DNA from: Epithemia pelagica
Lineage: Eukaryota; Bacillariophyta; Bacillariophyceae; Surirellales; Surirellaceae
DNA length: 64,000 nucleotides
Direction of reading: 5' to 3'
Assembly: GCA_946965045.2 (NCBI GenBank)
Contig: OX337240.1
Coordinates: 1,984,001-2,048,000 of the forward strand
This document shows, in pieces, positions 28,022-39,210 of this stretch. The first letter of the stretch is position 1. Each line of letters begins with the position of its first letter. Made by a program: the position numbers and the translations under genes. The notes beneath the pieces were generated by a model, which worked only from the letters and a program-made list of their open reading frames with translations, was not told the origin of the DNA and made no database searches.

Positions 28022-30742
28022 TCAGGAAAACCGCCCGTTGATGTTTGCGTTCTTACGACGGGGAAGCCCGAACAAGCGACATGCTGCATTGCATTTGTGC
28101 GTCCTGAAGAATGCATCCATTCCTCGTTTCCCTCGATTCGTTCGTCCAGACAGCATCCGATCATGTCTGTTGCGGCTGTGGATCGCAGGATCCGTCAACA
28201 CGAACTCCCGCCGTCCATCATGTCCCACTTGTTTCGTCGAACCTTGAAGATCAACCACCATGTGTTGGCAGCTGCTGAATTCATACGTAAAATGAGAAAA
28301 GGCATCCATAAAGTCTTCGTCACGAATTTCCAGCCCGTGTCCCAATACTGGAGCGGAAGCCACACGGTTGCGTGCACCTGAGGAGAAAGCCACATCATCA
28401 GTTTTCATCGCCCATGCTTCATCTTCGTCGCCATCCTGCTCATCTTCTGTGTCCTCCGTATCTTCCACGACAGGTTCTAGTCCACCACCAACCATAGCCG
28501 GGGCGAAGGCATTGGAACGCTGTGAATGTGATGGAGGAGTTAGGAGCAGTGTGTGGAAACGCTGATCAAGGTCGGAAGCCCAATTGTTCAAATTTGATTG
28601 AGAAGAAGCATTGCGAGCGCGTTGCCCATTGTTGTTGTTGTACTTGCGATAAGAACCATGAATGTAAGGTTCCACCAAAACACTCACGGATTCTCCATTC
28701 TGAACAAGGTCAAAGATGAAGCAGTTCAGGAAGCGAACACGTGGTAGGTTAATCAATTTTTCCTTGAGTATAGGGTCCAAACATTCGCTTTCATAGGAGT
28801 CCAGTGTAGCATTGTAAATGTCAGCGTAGTTCGAAGCTTGGGATTGCGTCAAGGCAAACTGTTTATGATACTGGTGTCGGTCCTGAACCAAGTTCGGGTT
28901 GATCTGAATTCCGTACGATCCGGCTGCAAAGGGAGTGATTTGATGTTTCTCGATGAAACGCGATTCTTTCGCAACCATAAGGGGGCCAAAGAATGCGTCC
29001 TTGTCCATGAATTGAAATTTGTAAGCGATTCTCTCTGCGCCTCTACTGAAGAATCCTTTCTTCCAGGCAACATCAAATATCGGCAGGACCTTATCCCTTA
29101 CAAGGTGACCCTGTCGACGTTGGTCAGCCATGTTGAGACATTGCTCTTGGGAGTGAATTACCATACGTGATTGGTAACAATCATGACAAAAGAAAACTGC
29201 CCGACACCCTGTGCAAATGCGTCCCACACTCGTATCATCAAACTCAGACCTTCTGTCATGAACCAAAACACTGCAGTTGGCACATCGGGGATCAATGATG
29301 CGACATAAAGAGTTGTTCTTGCTGTTCCATTTCCATACCTCGGATGTGTAGCTCCCTTCGGTAACTCTTGGGCCCTTAAAAAGCCGCCAATACCTCGAAT
29401 CTGGAAAACAATCGACCCACTCATTGCCACCCTGATGTTCACGCACAAGGTCGGACCGTAATTCCATGCGCTGTTGTCCACCTCGAATGCTCATTGTGTC
29501 TGACATGCTCGAGGAGTGGGAGGAGGATAAATGACTTTCAATAATGTGGTCAAGCGAATCTGAGGTTGTAGTAGCTGGAGCCTCAAAGACAGCTCGACAA
29601 CCATGAACTTTTGCTTCATCCACCATTTCGCGCAGGACTCGAAATTCATCCGCTTTGCCTTGATGGTGCGCAATGCCAACACAAGTTAGCGTAAGGCGTT
29701 CTCCAAAACGATTGGCCAGACGGCCCATCATTTTCGGAATGTTGTGATGAGCCGGATCAGACGGCCGTCCATCGGAAAACAAGAGGAGACTTAATCCACA
29801 TGTCCACAAGGAATTCTTTTGAAGCAAACGTTCGGCCGCTTCCATTGCAGTTTTGAAGTAGCCTTGACCTCGAGGCTGAGCATTTGTCCACTCCCGCAAA
29901 TGAACTAGTTTGTTGTAGAGCACATAATCTGTTGGCTCACATTCCAACATAACCTGCGCCGTTTCACGCATCAGAACAACACTGACAAGGTCATTTGGAA
30001 TTGATCGTTCGTTGAGGTTGTTGGCACCAATTTGCTCAAAAACCTTGCGTGCCAGGGAACTCCATACAGCATCAGATCGGCACCTTGCTCCATTGACATC
30101 ATCCCGACGCATGGAACCACTCATGTCGACAACAATCACACTATGGGAATTCCAGTTCTCCTTGTTTGACAAGATACATTGTTTCAGCTCATTGTGAGCC
30201 GCCTTGGCTGCTGGTGATTCATGGTCCCGGCTCTTTTCTATCATGAGGGGACGCATAGCTTTGGTCCCGCAAACAACATTGGGCGTATTTCTCAGGTTCC
30301 AGCATGTGATTCCACGGTTTCGTTTGGGATCCCAGATAAAGACCATTCCTTTGTAAGTGATTTTCCATCGTCCAAATCGCCCCTTTTCTCGCATACCGTA
30401 CCGCCGGGCCTCTTGGAGAGCCGTTCGTCTGATTCCACGCTGCTCTCCACGACGACGAATGTGTGTGGTGCAATTCAGATCCGAATTTAGAACCGAGTTG
30501 TGCTGTGGATCGGAAGCATGATGCAGATGATGCCGTGGAGCGGACAAGGCATGGTGTAACGCTTGAAACGGACGACGGCGACCTTGTGGAAGGTTGCTGC
30601 TCACAGTTTGGATAGCAGCGGCAGACGACGACGACGACGACGACGACGAATATCTTTGACGGTGCGTTTCGTAATGAGGACGTCGCCGTACAGCTGCAGC
30701 TCTTCGATGGCCGTCATTCTGCTTTCTTGTGGATAGTCCCAT
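28022..30742 (-). CDS. VWA - MYND-like zinc finger - alpha-kinase protein
   Basis: The product has 906 residues in one exon. After a basic, Ser/His-rich N-terminus, residues ~200-410 form a von Willebrand A domain with the metal site DMSGS (206-210) and FSDGRPSDP. Residues 487-535 hold a MYND-like zinc finger (C-x2-C...C-x2-C-x5-C-x2-C-x7-H-x4-C). Residues ~555-890 are an atypical alpha-kinase (MHCK/eEF2K family): GAERIAYKF, the ATP-binding Lys592 in MVAKE, EPYIHGSYRKY, VVDLQG (829-834), LTDPAIHS (849-856) and the C-terminal zinc-binding GKRGMDAFF...THKCNAAC (871-888). An acidic insert (~700-805) splits the lobes. All expected catalytic motifs are present. VWA + alpha-kinase is known from VwkA-type proteins; the intervening MYND-like finger is unusual. 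Targets are unknown. Confidence 0.88.
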   Translation of the reverse strand: MGLSTRKQNDGHRRAAAVRRRPHYETHRQRYSSSSSSSSSAAAIQTVSSNLPQGRRRPFQALHHALSAPRHHLHHASDPQHNSVLNSDLNCTTHIRRRGEQRGIRRTALQEARRYGMREKGRFGRWKITYKGMVFIWDPKRNRGITCWNLRNTPNVVCGTKAMRPLMIEKSRDHESPAAKAAHNELKQCILSNKENWNSHSVIVVDMSGSMRRDDVNGARCRSDAVWSSLARKVFEQIGANNLNERSIPNDLVSVVLMRETAQVMLECEPTDYVLYNKLVHLREWTNAQPRGQGYFKTAMEAAERLLQKNSLWTCGLSLLLFSDGRPSDPAHHNIPKMMGRLANRFGERLTLTCVGIAHHQGKADEFRVLREMVDEAKVHGCRAVFEAPATTTSDSLDHIIESHLSSSHSSSMSDTMSIRGGQQRMELRSDLVREHQGGNEWVDCFPDSRYWRLFKGPRVTEGSYTSEVWKWNSKNNSLCRIIDPRCANCSVLVHDRRSEFDDTSVGRICTGCRAVFFCHDCYQSRMVIHSQEQCLNMADQRRQGHLVRDKVLPIFDVAWKKGFFSRGAERIAYKFQFMDKDAFFGPLMVAKESRFIEKHQITPFAAGSYGIQINPNLVQDRHQYHKQFALTQSQASNYADIYNATLDSYESECLDPILKEKLINLPRVRFLNCFIFDLVQNGESVSVLVEPYIHGSYRKYNNNNGQRARNASSQSNLNNWASDLDQRFHTLLLTPPSHSQRSNAFAPAMVGGGLEPVVEDTEDTEDEQDGDEDEAWAMKTDDVAFSSGARNRVASAPVLGHGLEIRDEDFMDAFSHFTYEFSSCQHMVVDLQGSTKQVGHDGRREFVLTDPAIHSRNRHDRMLSGRTNRGKRGMDAFFRTHKCNAACRLFGLPRRKNANINGRFS

Positions 30743-30975
30743 GGTTGGCTGCTCGGTCTACCTGGACACGTGTTGTCGTGTGGGGAATTCTCAAACTTTT
30801 CAGTGAAAAGAGTGAAGAGAAACTGAAGTCTATTTTGCAGGCAACGACAGTGAGGAACGGAGGTGGAGATGTACCCCCAAGCGCCGGGCGAGTATTGAGT
30901 CGCACTTAAAAAGGGCTTTCGTATACTCACCCCCATGGCGCGATCCTGAGCTCTCGGTGTTGATACAAAATGCCA

Positions 30976-31764
30976 AGCATCTCCCCACTGTCATCGCGGT
31001 GGTGAAGGTGTAGGGGTCCCAAATCGATCTCCATCATGTCCATGTCTTCCCACAAATGACACTGTGTCGCTCAGACCACACCAAGAGAACCTTACGGGGC
31101 GCGATGATACTCTGGAGCATCGATGGCATCCACAGGAGAGTGTTCAAGGGAGAGGTAAATCGCCAAAACTTTCACTCCTGTCTCACAGAACAATTCATCG
31201 CCCAAACCCGGTGTTTCCCTGTTTCCTTTCTCTTCTTCCGTTGCGGGTGTAACCGTACGAGAGGAGTACAACATAAATCATAAGAAGGAAGACGACTAAG
31301 ACGAAAATAGCACAACAATCAACCATATGTGGCTGCATCGACAGATGGTGAGTCAGGAGAAGTCAGAGATAAAGACAAGGACTTGATGACAATCAACCAC
31401 AGTCTGCTTCATGGCAGAAACATGGCCATGATCCTAGCAAAGACAACAGCGAAGGATATGCAACAATCAGCTAATGAAACAACATAATAATCAGCATCTG
31501 TGATCATGCAACAATCAGACAGCAAAACAACTTATTACAATTGACAATTCCAAGAGGAGCAACCGGTAGTGGCTGGGCAAAAAACAAGCAAATGGTTCAT
31601 GTTTTGTCTTATTGTTGTTTTTCTATCTTGCCTTGGTATGAAAGTGGATGCAAAACGAAGACAAAGAGTACACAATAATCAGCCACAATTTGGGATATGG
31701 TTGAGGAACCATGATTGGTCGTTTCCAGTGCCCGTACTTGTCCTCCATTGGTGGTGATCGCTTA
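30976..31764. other. Region without a confident gene; short secretory-like frame at 31599-31757
   Basis: The only item of note is a plus-strand frame of 52 codons from ATG 31599. Its start (MFCLIVVFLSCLGMKVDA) looks like a signal peptide, followed by a basic and Trp-rich tail. At this length it could be chance. The region is otherwise CA/TC-rich without domains. Confidence 0.3.
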
Positions 31765-32256
31765 CTAGAAATTCTTTTCCTCTTCATTGCGACTCAAACT
31801 CTTTTCCTCTTCATTGCGACTCAAACTCTTTAATCGATCGGAAAATGCAACGGCTACGGTGGAAATCCGACACAACGTACTTGACACCAATTTGGAGCTC
31901 TTCATTGTTTTGTTGGTAGCTTCCTCTTCCTCCTTGTAGTCTTCTCCCAACAAGGTTCATACAAGTTGTTGTTCCTTCAGAGGCAAGAATAACAAATTGG
32001 CACGTGATTTCGGGGTATTGATCAAGAGTTGCAACTTTCGCCAAGCCAAATAGGGATGCAACACGAGGCCTGAGATCAAGGCCAATTGCAACAGGGGACG
32101 GTCCAAGTTAAAAACAAATGCAGATCCATCAGGATTAATACGTCGCACCCAACAGATAGGTAACGACCACATCTGGTGGATTGTTGTGATAAATTTGTTG
32201 TGGCAGAGTTGAAATGAGCCTCGTAGTGGTATGAAAGGAGGATGGCCCGTTCCCAT
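31765..32256 (-). pseudogene. Possible gene remnant with in-frame TGA and a duplicated 9-codon tail
   Basis: From ATG 32254-32256 the minus frame encodes 99 residues (including VRRINPDGSAFVFNLDRP), stops at TGA (31957-31959), then continues in the same frame for 63 codons (GEDYKEEEEATNKTMKSSKL...). The end carries SLSRNEEEK twice, from a 27-bp tandem duplication (31774-31827). The neighbouring frame also reads naturally for ~40 residues (VATLDQYPEITCQFVILASE), so a frameshift or an unseen intron is possible. No family is recognised. Confidence 0.3.
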
Positions 32257-32759
32257 AGCGGCAATTGGAAAGAGGGAGTGGTGGGCGAATGCGAAGAGGG
32301 TCGGTGGAGGGAAATGTGGTTGTCTTGTGGGTTTGTAGACACGTCGTTGCTTCCAGTCATGATGGTGGAAATGCTGCTTGAGTGTGGCAGTTCGGCAGAC
32401 ACAACAGCAATGTTTCGGTGGGAGTTCAATAGCCGAGGCCCTTCAGTAGTGGCTATAAAACAGACCTGCAAACAGGTGCGCTGTAGCAGCTCCAATTGCC
32501 GATGCACTGGACCTCACTCGGTTGGGTCCACGGTGGAACTGTGGAGGTGAAAATGGATTTGTATCAACCTCGAAAAATCGCCAAATTTGGAGGACGCGCC
32601 ATGGGGGTGAGAACACGAATGCATATTTTCTCCGACTCAGGCGGGATTCAAAACTCACCCGGCGCTGGGGGGTAGGTGGAGATGGAGATGGAGATGGAGA
32701 AGGGGAGGAGAGGAGGAGGAGGCGTGACTTGCGTTTTTCACGCGGGTAACCTTAAGTTA

Positions 32760-33079
32760 AATGACTTGCGTGGTCAATGGTTGAGCCTACTAATGACTGT
32801 ATATTGTCTGTACTGATGTGGAGTGACGTGGCCGATGCTGGCCAGAGACTCCCGACATCAGAGGTGCGACCGCTCCGCCTCCTCGTCGCGAAGCGAGCAT
32901 CCGATTTCGATCCCCTCGGTTCTACGATTTGGATGACTCCTGATTCTGGATCGTAGGATCGTGAGAAGAGCTCACTCTTCTCGGGTTCAGCATCTTTGCA
33001 ACGATACTAGACGAGGTCCAAGATCGCAAGGTGCTAGTTAGCTATCATCAAGCATTTGTAACTTCCTTTGTTGTTTACC
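32760..33079. other. Leader of the gag-like gene, possibly retroelement 5' region
   Basis: This 320-bp stretch is more GC- and CGA-rich than its surroundings (GTCGCGAAGCGAGCATC, ACTCTTCTCGGGTTCAGC) and runs directly into the gag-like frame. It resembles a retroelement 5' leader, but no second LTR copy was found in the window. Confidence 0.35.
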
Positions 33080-35504
33080 ATGACTTTCACCGATTTGCCT
33101 TCCTTTTTGAAGCATCCTCAGAAGGCTTCGCCGACTGTCTCTGGTCGTTCAGGCTCTCGTTCCTCGACCCCGACTCCTGGCGACACGACCAACCCAAGCG
33201 CTTCCTCTCGTGATCCCGATCATGGTGAACTCTCCGATTCGGAGATCCAAGGTTTGGCCTTCCCGACCTCCAAGAAACCTCCGACAAAAGAGAAGACTGT
33301 GCCTTTTGATGATGGTTCGAATGCCCCTTCGGCTGATACGTTGAAGGATGATTCGACGAAACCCTCGGATACCGACCTACACGAAGAAGCATCTCGCCGT
33401 TCCGAAGATGTTCCTACCGATAGTGATGTTGATGACTTGGTGAAGACAACTGGAGATCCTTCTCCAGTGTTGCAACAGCCTCGTCGTATCGAACTTTTCT
33501 TCGGTGCCGATTTTCCGCCGTCCTCCAAGACAAAGTTCGACCTTTTGCTTGATCGTGTATCTCAAGTCAATATGGTTGATTGGTGTGACTCTTTCTCCGC
33601 CCCTTTCGATGTCTCCCTGGCTTGCGATCCATCCATGTGGCCGTCTTGCGACTCCCGAAGATTTGAACATTTGGCTATCCTCCAAGATCAAGTCTAATTC
33701 ACTTGCCTTCTTGAGCGCCAATCGTTCCGGCCGTCCTTGTTGCTTCATATGCTTTGCTCTCCTGAAGATTGTGGTACCTTTGCCAACCCGAAGTTGACCT
33801 TTTATGCCCTCTATCGGATCCCATTTGACTCTCCTTCCTTTGAGATTCTCTTAGACGACATGACGGAGATGATTCGATTTTCGATGCACCGCAACATTCC
33901 GACTTTTTCGGAAATCATTGCACATTGTGTTGTTGATTCTGAATTCCCCAATGACAGAGACCTCCCTCGTCAATTTTTCGACCCTGAAAAATTGAAGACT
34001 CTCCTCCCGGCCTCCCCATCCAAGTATGACCAAGACCATTCCTTCTCTTGTTTGGGTCTCTGTATCCTTCCCCCAGCCTTGGCCGGACTCATTCTTCAGA
34101 ACTGTTGCGAGCCTTCCGATGACGACAATCTGACATGTGGATTGATGGCGAGCTTTCTTTATAAGACCACCTTATATTATTGGTGGTCTTTTCGTGATTC
34201 TCTTTCTCCTACTGTGAAGAAGGAAGGTCTCCCCCTCGATCACCCCTTCCTTAAGATTCAAGGCTCGATGTTTCGCTTTCTTTGGTTGATTGAGCACAAA
34301 AGTTCCTCTGTTCCTGTAACTCATCCCTCCGTTCCCAAGGATCTTACCGCCGCATCTGACTGCATTCAGCACCATCTTGATCTTGTCTTCCCCTCGTCCC
34401 CTTCGGAATCCCCTACTCCGAAGCGTTCGAACACCAGTACCAAGAATTTATCCTCCTCATCAGCTCCCCCATCTTCGTTGCGCTCTTCCCCCTTTGACTC
34501 CGGTTGATTGTCTTACCAATCCATCTGGGGTACGAATGACGGACGATGATGGGAATGTCCACTTCATCTCCCCCGTGATGTTCATACTTTCCAAGTGCAT
34601 CAAAGAAGTGACTTCCAAGAAATCCTCCCACAATGATGATATCACTTCTCCCGAGTCGAAGAGCATATTTCGCGACATGCCTCTTCACGCCCAAAAACAC
34701 CTACGACTGAGCGTCGTTAACCGTTCCTTCACGAGCCTTCCCGAAGAACTTTCCGACATTGTGAAACTCGTGCGGAAGTCGAAGAACTCCTCCGCCTTCT
34801 TTGAGTCCTTCGTCTCTGAGGTTTTTGACTCTTCGGATAACGCTTGCACTATCCTCTTGGGACAATGTGCAGTGATCCAACGATTGGGTCTATGCTGGAA
34901 AAGTGAAGCCTCTCCCGGTGGCTTCAGTCCTCTTGGCTTCGACCCCTATGCCATCCCCGGCATTGACTCCAGACACACCAGAGACAAGAACATAAGCCAA
35001 CAAATTCATGATGCCTCCTTGTGTCATCTCAACGAGATGAAGCAATCCAAGGACATGCAGTTGTTGTATACGAACCATAGCCTGTTCTTCCCCTGCACTG
35101 AGGACGAGTTTGAAAAACAGCTTCACTCCTTCTGGTCCTGTGCAAAAGGACTTTGTGGCTCAACGTCGTTCATCGCCTCCCATATCCTCAAGGTCCTAAA
35201 CTTCTTTCATCAACACCGGTACCTCATCATTGCGAAAATGCAGAGTTCCGCAAACGAGTTTTTCTTCTTCCAAATTCTTTTTGCTCTTGACGAGGCAGTT
35301 CAGGAATTTGTCTCGTCTCTGAGTAAAGCCCAGCAGATTGCAGACGTCGGGTTTGACGATATGGAGAAACGCTTCTCTTCTCGGTCAAGACTGGCTTTCC
35401 TCTCTTGTAGGATCGATTGTAGAGAGAAAGAGAGAGAGAGACTGTACTACATGCATACACGACGACACTCTCTGCTCTGGAGGAAGGGAGGTGAGGTGAC
35501 ATGA
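33080..35504 (+). pseudogene. Decayed gag-like retroelement gene
   Basis: From ATG 33080 the frame encodes a Ser/Thr/Pro/Asp-rich N-terminal part, is stopped by TAA at 33695-33697, and continues in the same frame (YALYRIPFDSPSFEIL, MASFLYKTTLYYWW) to about 34505. The coding signal then shifts frame (FISPVMFILSKCIKEVTS, TILLGQCAVIQRLGLCWKSE, FDMEKRF-like end) and fades near 35400 into GA-rich DNA. The composition and the long charged linker suggest a capsid-like (gag/ORF1) protein from a diatom retroelement. No zinc knuckle, protease or reverse transcriptase is attached. One stop and one frameshift at least make it a pseudogene. Confidence 0.55.
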
Positions 35505-35918
35505 GTCTACCCTAAAAGAAAGGGTTGTTCTACATCACACTACAAGAGTACGAGTAGACCACTCGTACTTGTACAACTCGTACAAGACTAATACTACAAC
35601 GTCCTCCATTTGCTTTCATGCATTCGGATTACATGAAGTAAAGCGTACTAACTACTACTACTTGTCTCTCTACTCTAGAGTCTCAAAGAACAAGAGATAG
35701 ACGTGCCTGGATCTTTGGTAGTCATATCATAGGACTCTCTGTAGGTGGAGGTGATGGTTGTTGCCAAGTTGATGGTGAGGGTGGGATCTAAGTTGGGTTG
35801 GTGGGGTGCTTGATCCATTGTTTCTTGCAATCATATACCTTGGGGGGTTCAGTCTTTCTTGTCGTGGGATACCCAGAGTTCTGATGCTTAGCTTGACAAG
35901 TCCATGTACATATTTGTC
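35505..35918. other. Intergenic region with two adjacent hairpins
   Basis: Two perfect stems overlap by one or two bases: AGTACGAGT/ACTCGTACT (35547-35569) and CTTGTAC/GTACAAG (35568-35586). CACTACAAGAG at 35538-35548 resembles a CACTA-element terminus and lies on the side expected for the left end of the neighbouring transposon, but no matching right end was found. Confidence 0.5.
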
Positions 35919-38707
35919 TCAGCCATCGCTTGGGTGTATGCTAAGACATAGTCGACTTGCTTCATAGCCCATCCTTGTGCCAGGGCTACATGTACCATTC
36001 ATCTTGGTCAACCCACTCTGTTCTACTTGGCGACGAGAGGTCCGCCTGGTCTGTTCAAAATGGTATGGTGATTTCCCTTCTTGAAGTTGTGAGATATGTT
36101 CTTCGGGAATACCTGCCACTTCACGAAGCATATCCAAGCTTTGCATCCACCAAATATTTTCAGCCAACTGTGTATCAAACACCCCTTTCCCACGTTTTTG
36201 GACTGTCTTCGCATTCAACTTAACGATTTCCTTGTGGTTACTTTCTTCAGATTCAACGTCGAGTAACCTTGCAGGACCAAAATTTTGTATCTGTTCCACA
36301 ATGTGTATCAGATTATGGTACTTTGGAATCATCCAACCATTGGTCATTAATTTTCCTTTCTTGTCCAACCTTGGAGTATATCTTCTAATACCATCCATCA
36401 TGATACGAACTGATTCCAAGGAAGCTTCAGAAGTGGCTTTCGCTTCTTCACAATCTGAATCACTTTCCCAGAATGTATCCATGCGAATCCAGCTATTGAA
36501 ACACAATAGTGTTTCAAATAGAAACAGGAAATCTATGTATGGCTCTCGTTCACCAACATCCCAAACAGAAGAATAAGCCACTGGGTCATTTTCGAATACA
36601 GTCTCGGTGGTAATAGCGGAGTCTTCATTGTTGTCATCGTCATCTCCTTCTCGTTCGTATTCACTGTCTTGAGGTTCTTCGGAAGTGGCTTTGTCACCAT
36701 TATTTGTTGACACTTGCTGCCGTGCCTTCCATTCTGTCACTACCTTCTCCCATTTCTTCATCATATTTTCAGCTAAGATTAAATGACCACGGACTGTCGA
36801 ACATAAGGCAGCCGAAACGAACATGATGCCTACCCATTCATTTGCTGTGACTTTGGATATATTGCTAATCCCATTCGAAAATGATGTTCCTGGATACCCC
36901 AGTTTGGAGGAATAGGAGAATACCGTCTGTCAATTTGCCCGAAAGATTGCATTATAGATGTAATCAAACATTGCTCGTTCAGTCTTTGTCATCAACACAA
37001 AAAATCGATCATGATATATTTCATGATTCCAGATTTCAAAGTGTGGAGGACATCACAACAAGTCGCAGAGAAGATCCCATTTTGTTTATTCATCCCCTCA
37101 CCCATATAAATATGTCCGAAAGAACTATCAACAGCATACTGTCCAATTTCATGCAGTTTCTTGCTAGCAGCTGAGATTACAGCTTCAACGGTTGATGGCG
37201 AGCCATTGTCATCATCAAGTGTATCATCATGAACGTTATCCTCTCGATCACCAGGTCCAGTCAATACTGATGTACTATCGAAGTGTTGGTTCCGCATAGA
37301 AACTTCCTGTTCACGTAGTGGTTCTCCATACTTGTTGAGTCCCAGAGCCGAAAGACTCCAGGAATGAATCTTCTTGACTTCTATATATTGGCATTCATGC
37401 CATGGGTATCTAGCATCTCTTGGTTTTATATTACAACACCAAGATAATCTCCCAACGTTCTTATGATGAGATGCATACCGGCCAGTAATGTTATCTTGGG
37501 ATTTCCCATCACCTTTCAATACTACCACGGGAAGCATCAAACGAACAACTTTGACGATCCCATGAAGTCGTAATTTCATCCACAGCCCACCACGTTCATG
37601 TATTGAAATGAGTGCTTGTAGAATTACGGAAAGTTGAGCGTGGTAATTTCGACATGGGGATCCTTTATCAAGAATTTGTTTCGCTGCAGACGATTTTCGT
37701 TCCATATCGGTAATCATCCCAAGAATTATTTGACGGGAAGGTTTCCTCATCTCTTCTTCCTTGAAAAACGATGGAACCATGACAACAGGTTCGGCAGTGA
37801 ATCGTTCATCACCAGTGGCATGGGTTTTGTCCATATATGCTATCAACCCCACAACAAAGGCTTCTGGGTCATCTTTGTATTTTGCTACCGTCTGACGGAA
37901 AACATCTCCATCTTGAATGTTTTGTATTTTGGAATTCGGAACATATGGTTTGTACGGATCTTCCTTGTCAAGGATTGTATTTTCTTGTCGTGTTGCTTTC
38001 TCATCTTGTAAGACACGCTGCAATTGACTAATGAAATCAAACACAACAGTGTTGATCGTTTTTTCACTTTCTGGTACAACGATACCTCCCTTGGACGTAT
38101 ATTCCAAAGCAACTGGTTGCACGGTTGGTTTTGGAAAATCAAAACCCTTCTTGCTGAACCGTTGGATAAATGAATTTCGTTTCCGATGGTTTTGTTCAAA
38201 GAAAGATGATCCGCACCTGGAGTATGTGTCCCTGGTCCATGCAAGAATAGAATTGAACAAATATTTTGGGCAACCTGCTTTACGAAGAATGATCATCAGA
38301 GACATAAGGGCAGTTTCATCATCATCCATCTTCACGTCGCTTGTACCAACAAGGAAATTCGGAAAGTCCAAAGGACATTCCTTTGAATTTCTATCAATAA
38401 TCTTCTGTGTCTCCCCAGGAACGTAATACGGCTTCGAATGTGCTTCAGGATTGTCGTCCACATCATCCAAAAGATATTCCATGACCCCACCTACCGAATC
38501 AATGTCCATATAGCTGTCGTTCCCCATCGTGGCTGCTGTGTTTCCTTGATTTACATCGGCTGCTGTGTTTCCTTGATTTTCATCGTCTCTTACCGGCAGA
38601 CACTGGTGTAAGATACCTCGGTTCTGGCTAGACGACATTCGAATGCGAGAGATGCCTCTTGTATCGTATACCGGTCTTTCCTTTTGTACTTTCTTCACGC
38701 GTCCCAT
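35919..38707 (-). pseudogene. CACTA/Plavaka-like DDE transposase, frameshifted
   Basis: The first 571 codons (start ATG 38705-38707) include FVVGLIAYMDKTHATGDERF, followed by VVVLKGDGKSQDNITGRYASHHKN and Cys-containing WCCNIKPRDARYPWHECQY. These correspond to the acidic and Cys positions of CACTA/Plavaka transposases. The frame is then lost at a T6 run (about 36998-37003). The correct continuation, FVLMTKTERAMFDYIYNA, contains a TGA near 36930, then reads SFSNGISNISKVTANEWVGIMF and continues to 35919 (WMIPKYHNLIHIVEQIQNFG). So at least one frameshift and one stop disable it. It is divergent from the gene at 39211, and both probably belonged to one element. Confidence 0.75.
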
Positions 38708-39210
38708 GGTAACAATTCCGAGTCCAGCTCATGACGTGAAGACAAACTGTGACAATCCAAATTTGTAAATTTCAATGACATGCCTTATTCTTGTGAACAA
38801 GTCTTGTTTCCTCGTTTTGCACGTACCGGCCGGCGTATTCGCGACTGAAAATCAAAAAGAATGCATTTCATTTATAGAAAACGAGGATGCCCTTCCCCAT
38901 CAACGGCTGATCATTGTTTGAACATAATGTTTACATGCCGAGCTTGTCGAAACTGCGCCTTTTTTCTAACAAGGCTTTCAAAATCTTCTGTTGTGTCGAA
39001 CAACAGAGGCGTCTTACTCATCATGGTCCTAAGCACCAGGAAAGCTAGAAAGATGGAAGCTGAACATGATTGTTCAAAATAGAAGATTATTATGCACAAG
39101 TCCATTTGAAATGGAAGATAAGTATACAGAGCTGTATGCTGGTTATATTTTACTTGTTTGAATGATCTCAGAGTGTTTTGTTGAATTGTTGTCGTCCATA
39201 ATTTCTCGAT
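38708..39210. promoter_or_regulatory. Shared promoter region of the divergent CACTA-like gene pair
   Basis: These 503 bp separate the transposase (minus) and accessory (plus) starts. AT-rich DNA and no coding signal fit a bidirectional promoter. No specific motif can be assigned. Confidence 0.45.

Larger units (their letters stand above)
30862..32685. repeat. Inverted repeat pair (~115 bp arms) enclosing ~1.6 kb
   Basis: The arm at about 30862-30975 (TACCCCCAAGCGCCGGGCGAG ... CTCACCCCCATGGCGCG ... TGTTGATACAAAAT) matches the reverse complement of about 32548-32685 (TACCCCCCAGCGCCGGGTGAG ... CTCACCCCCATGGCGCG ... GGTTGATACAAATCC) at roughly 70-75% by eye. It may be a decayed terminal-inverted-repeat element or two oppositely inserted copies of a short repeat. 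The left arm lies in the upstream region of the VWA/alpha-kinase gene. The right end borders a (GATGGA)n tract (32680-32700). Confidence 0.7.

Noticed and set aside
32880-32930. tRNA T-arm-like GATTTCGATCCCC near the gag-like gene
   Set aside because: No D-arm, anticodon arm or acceptor stem can be built around it.
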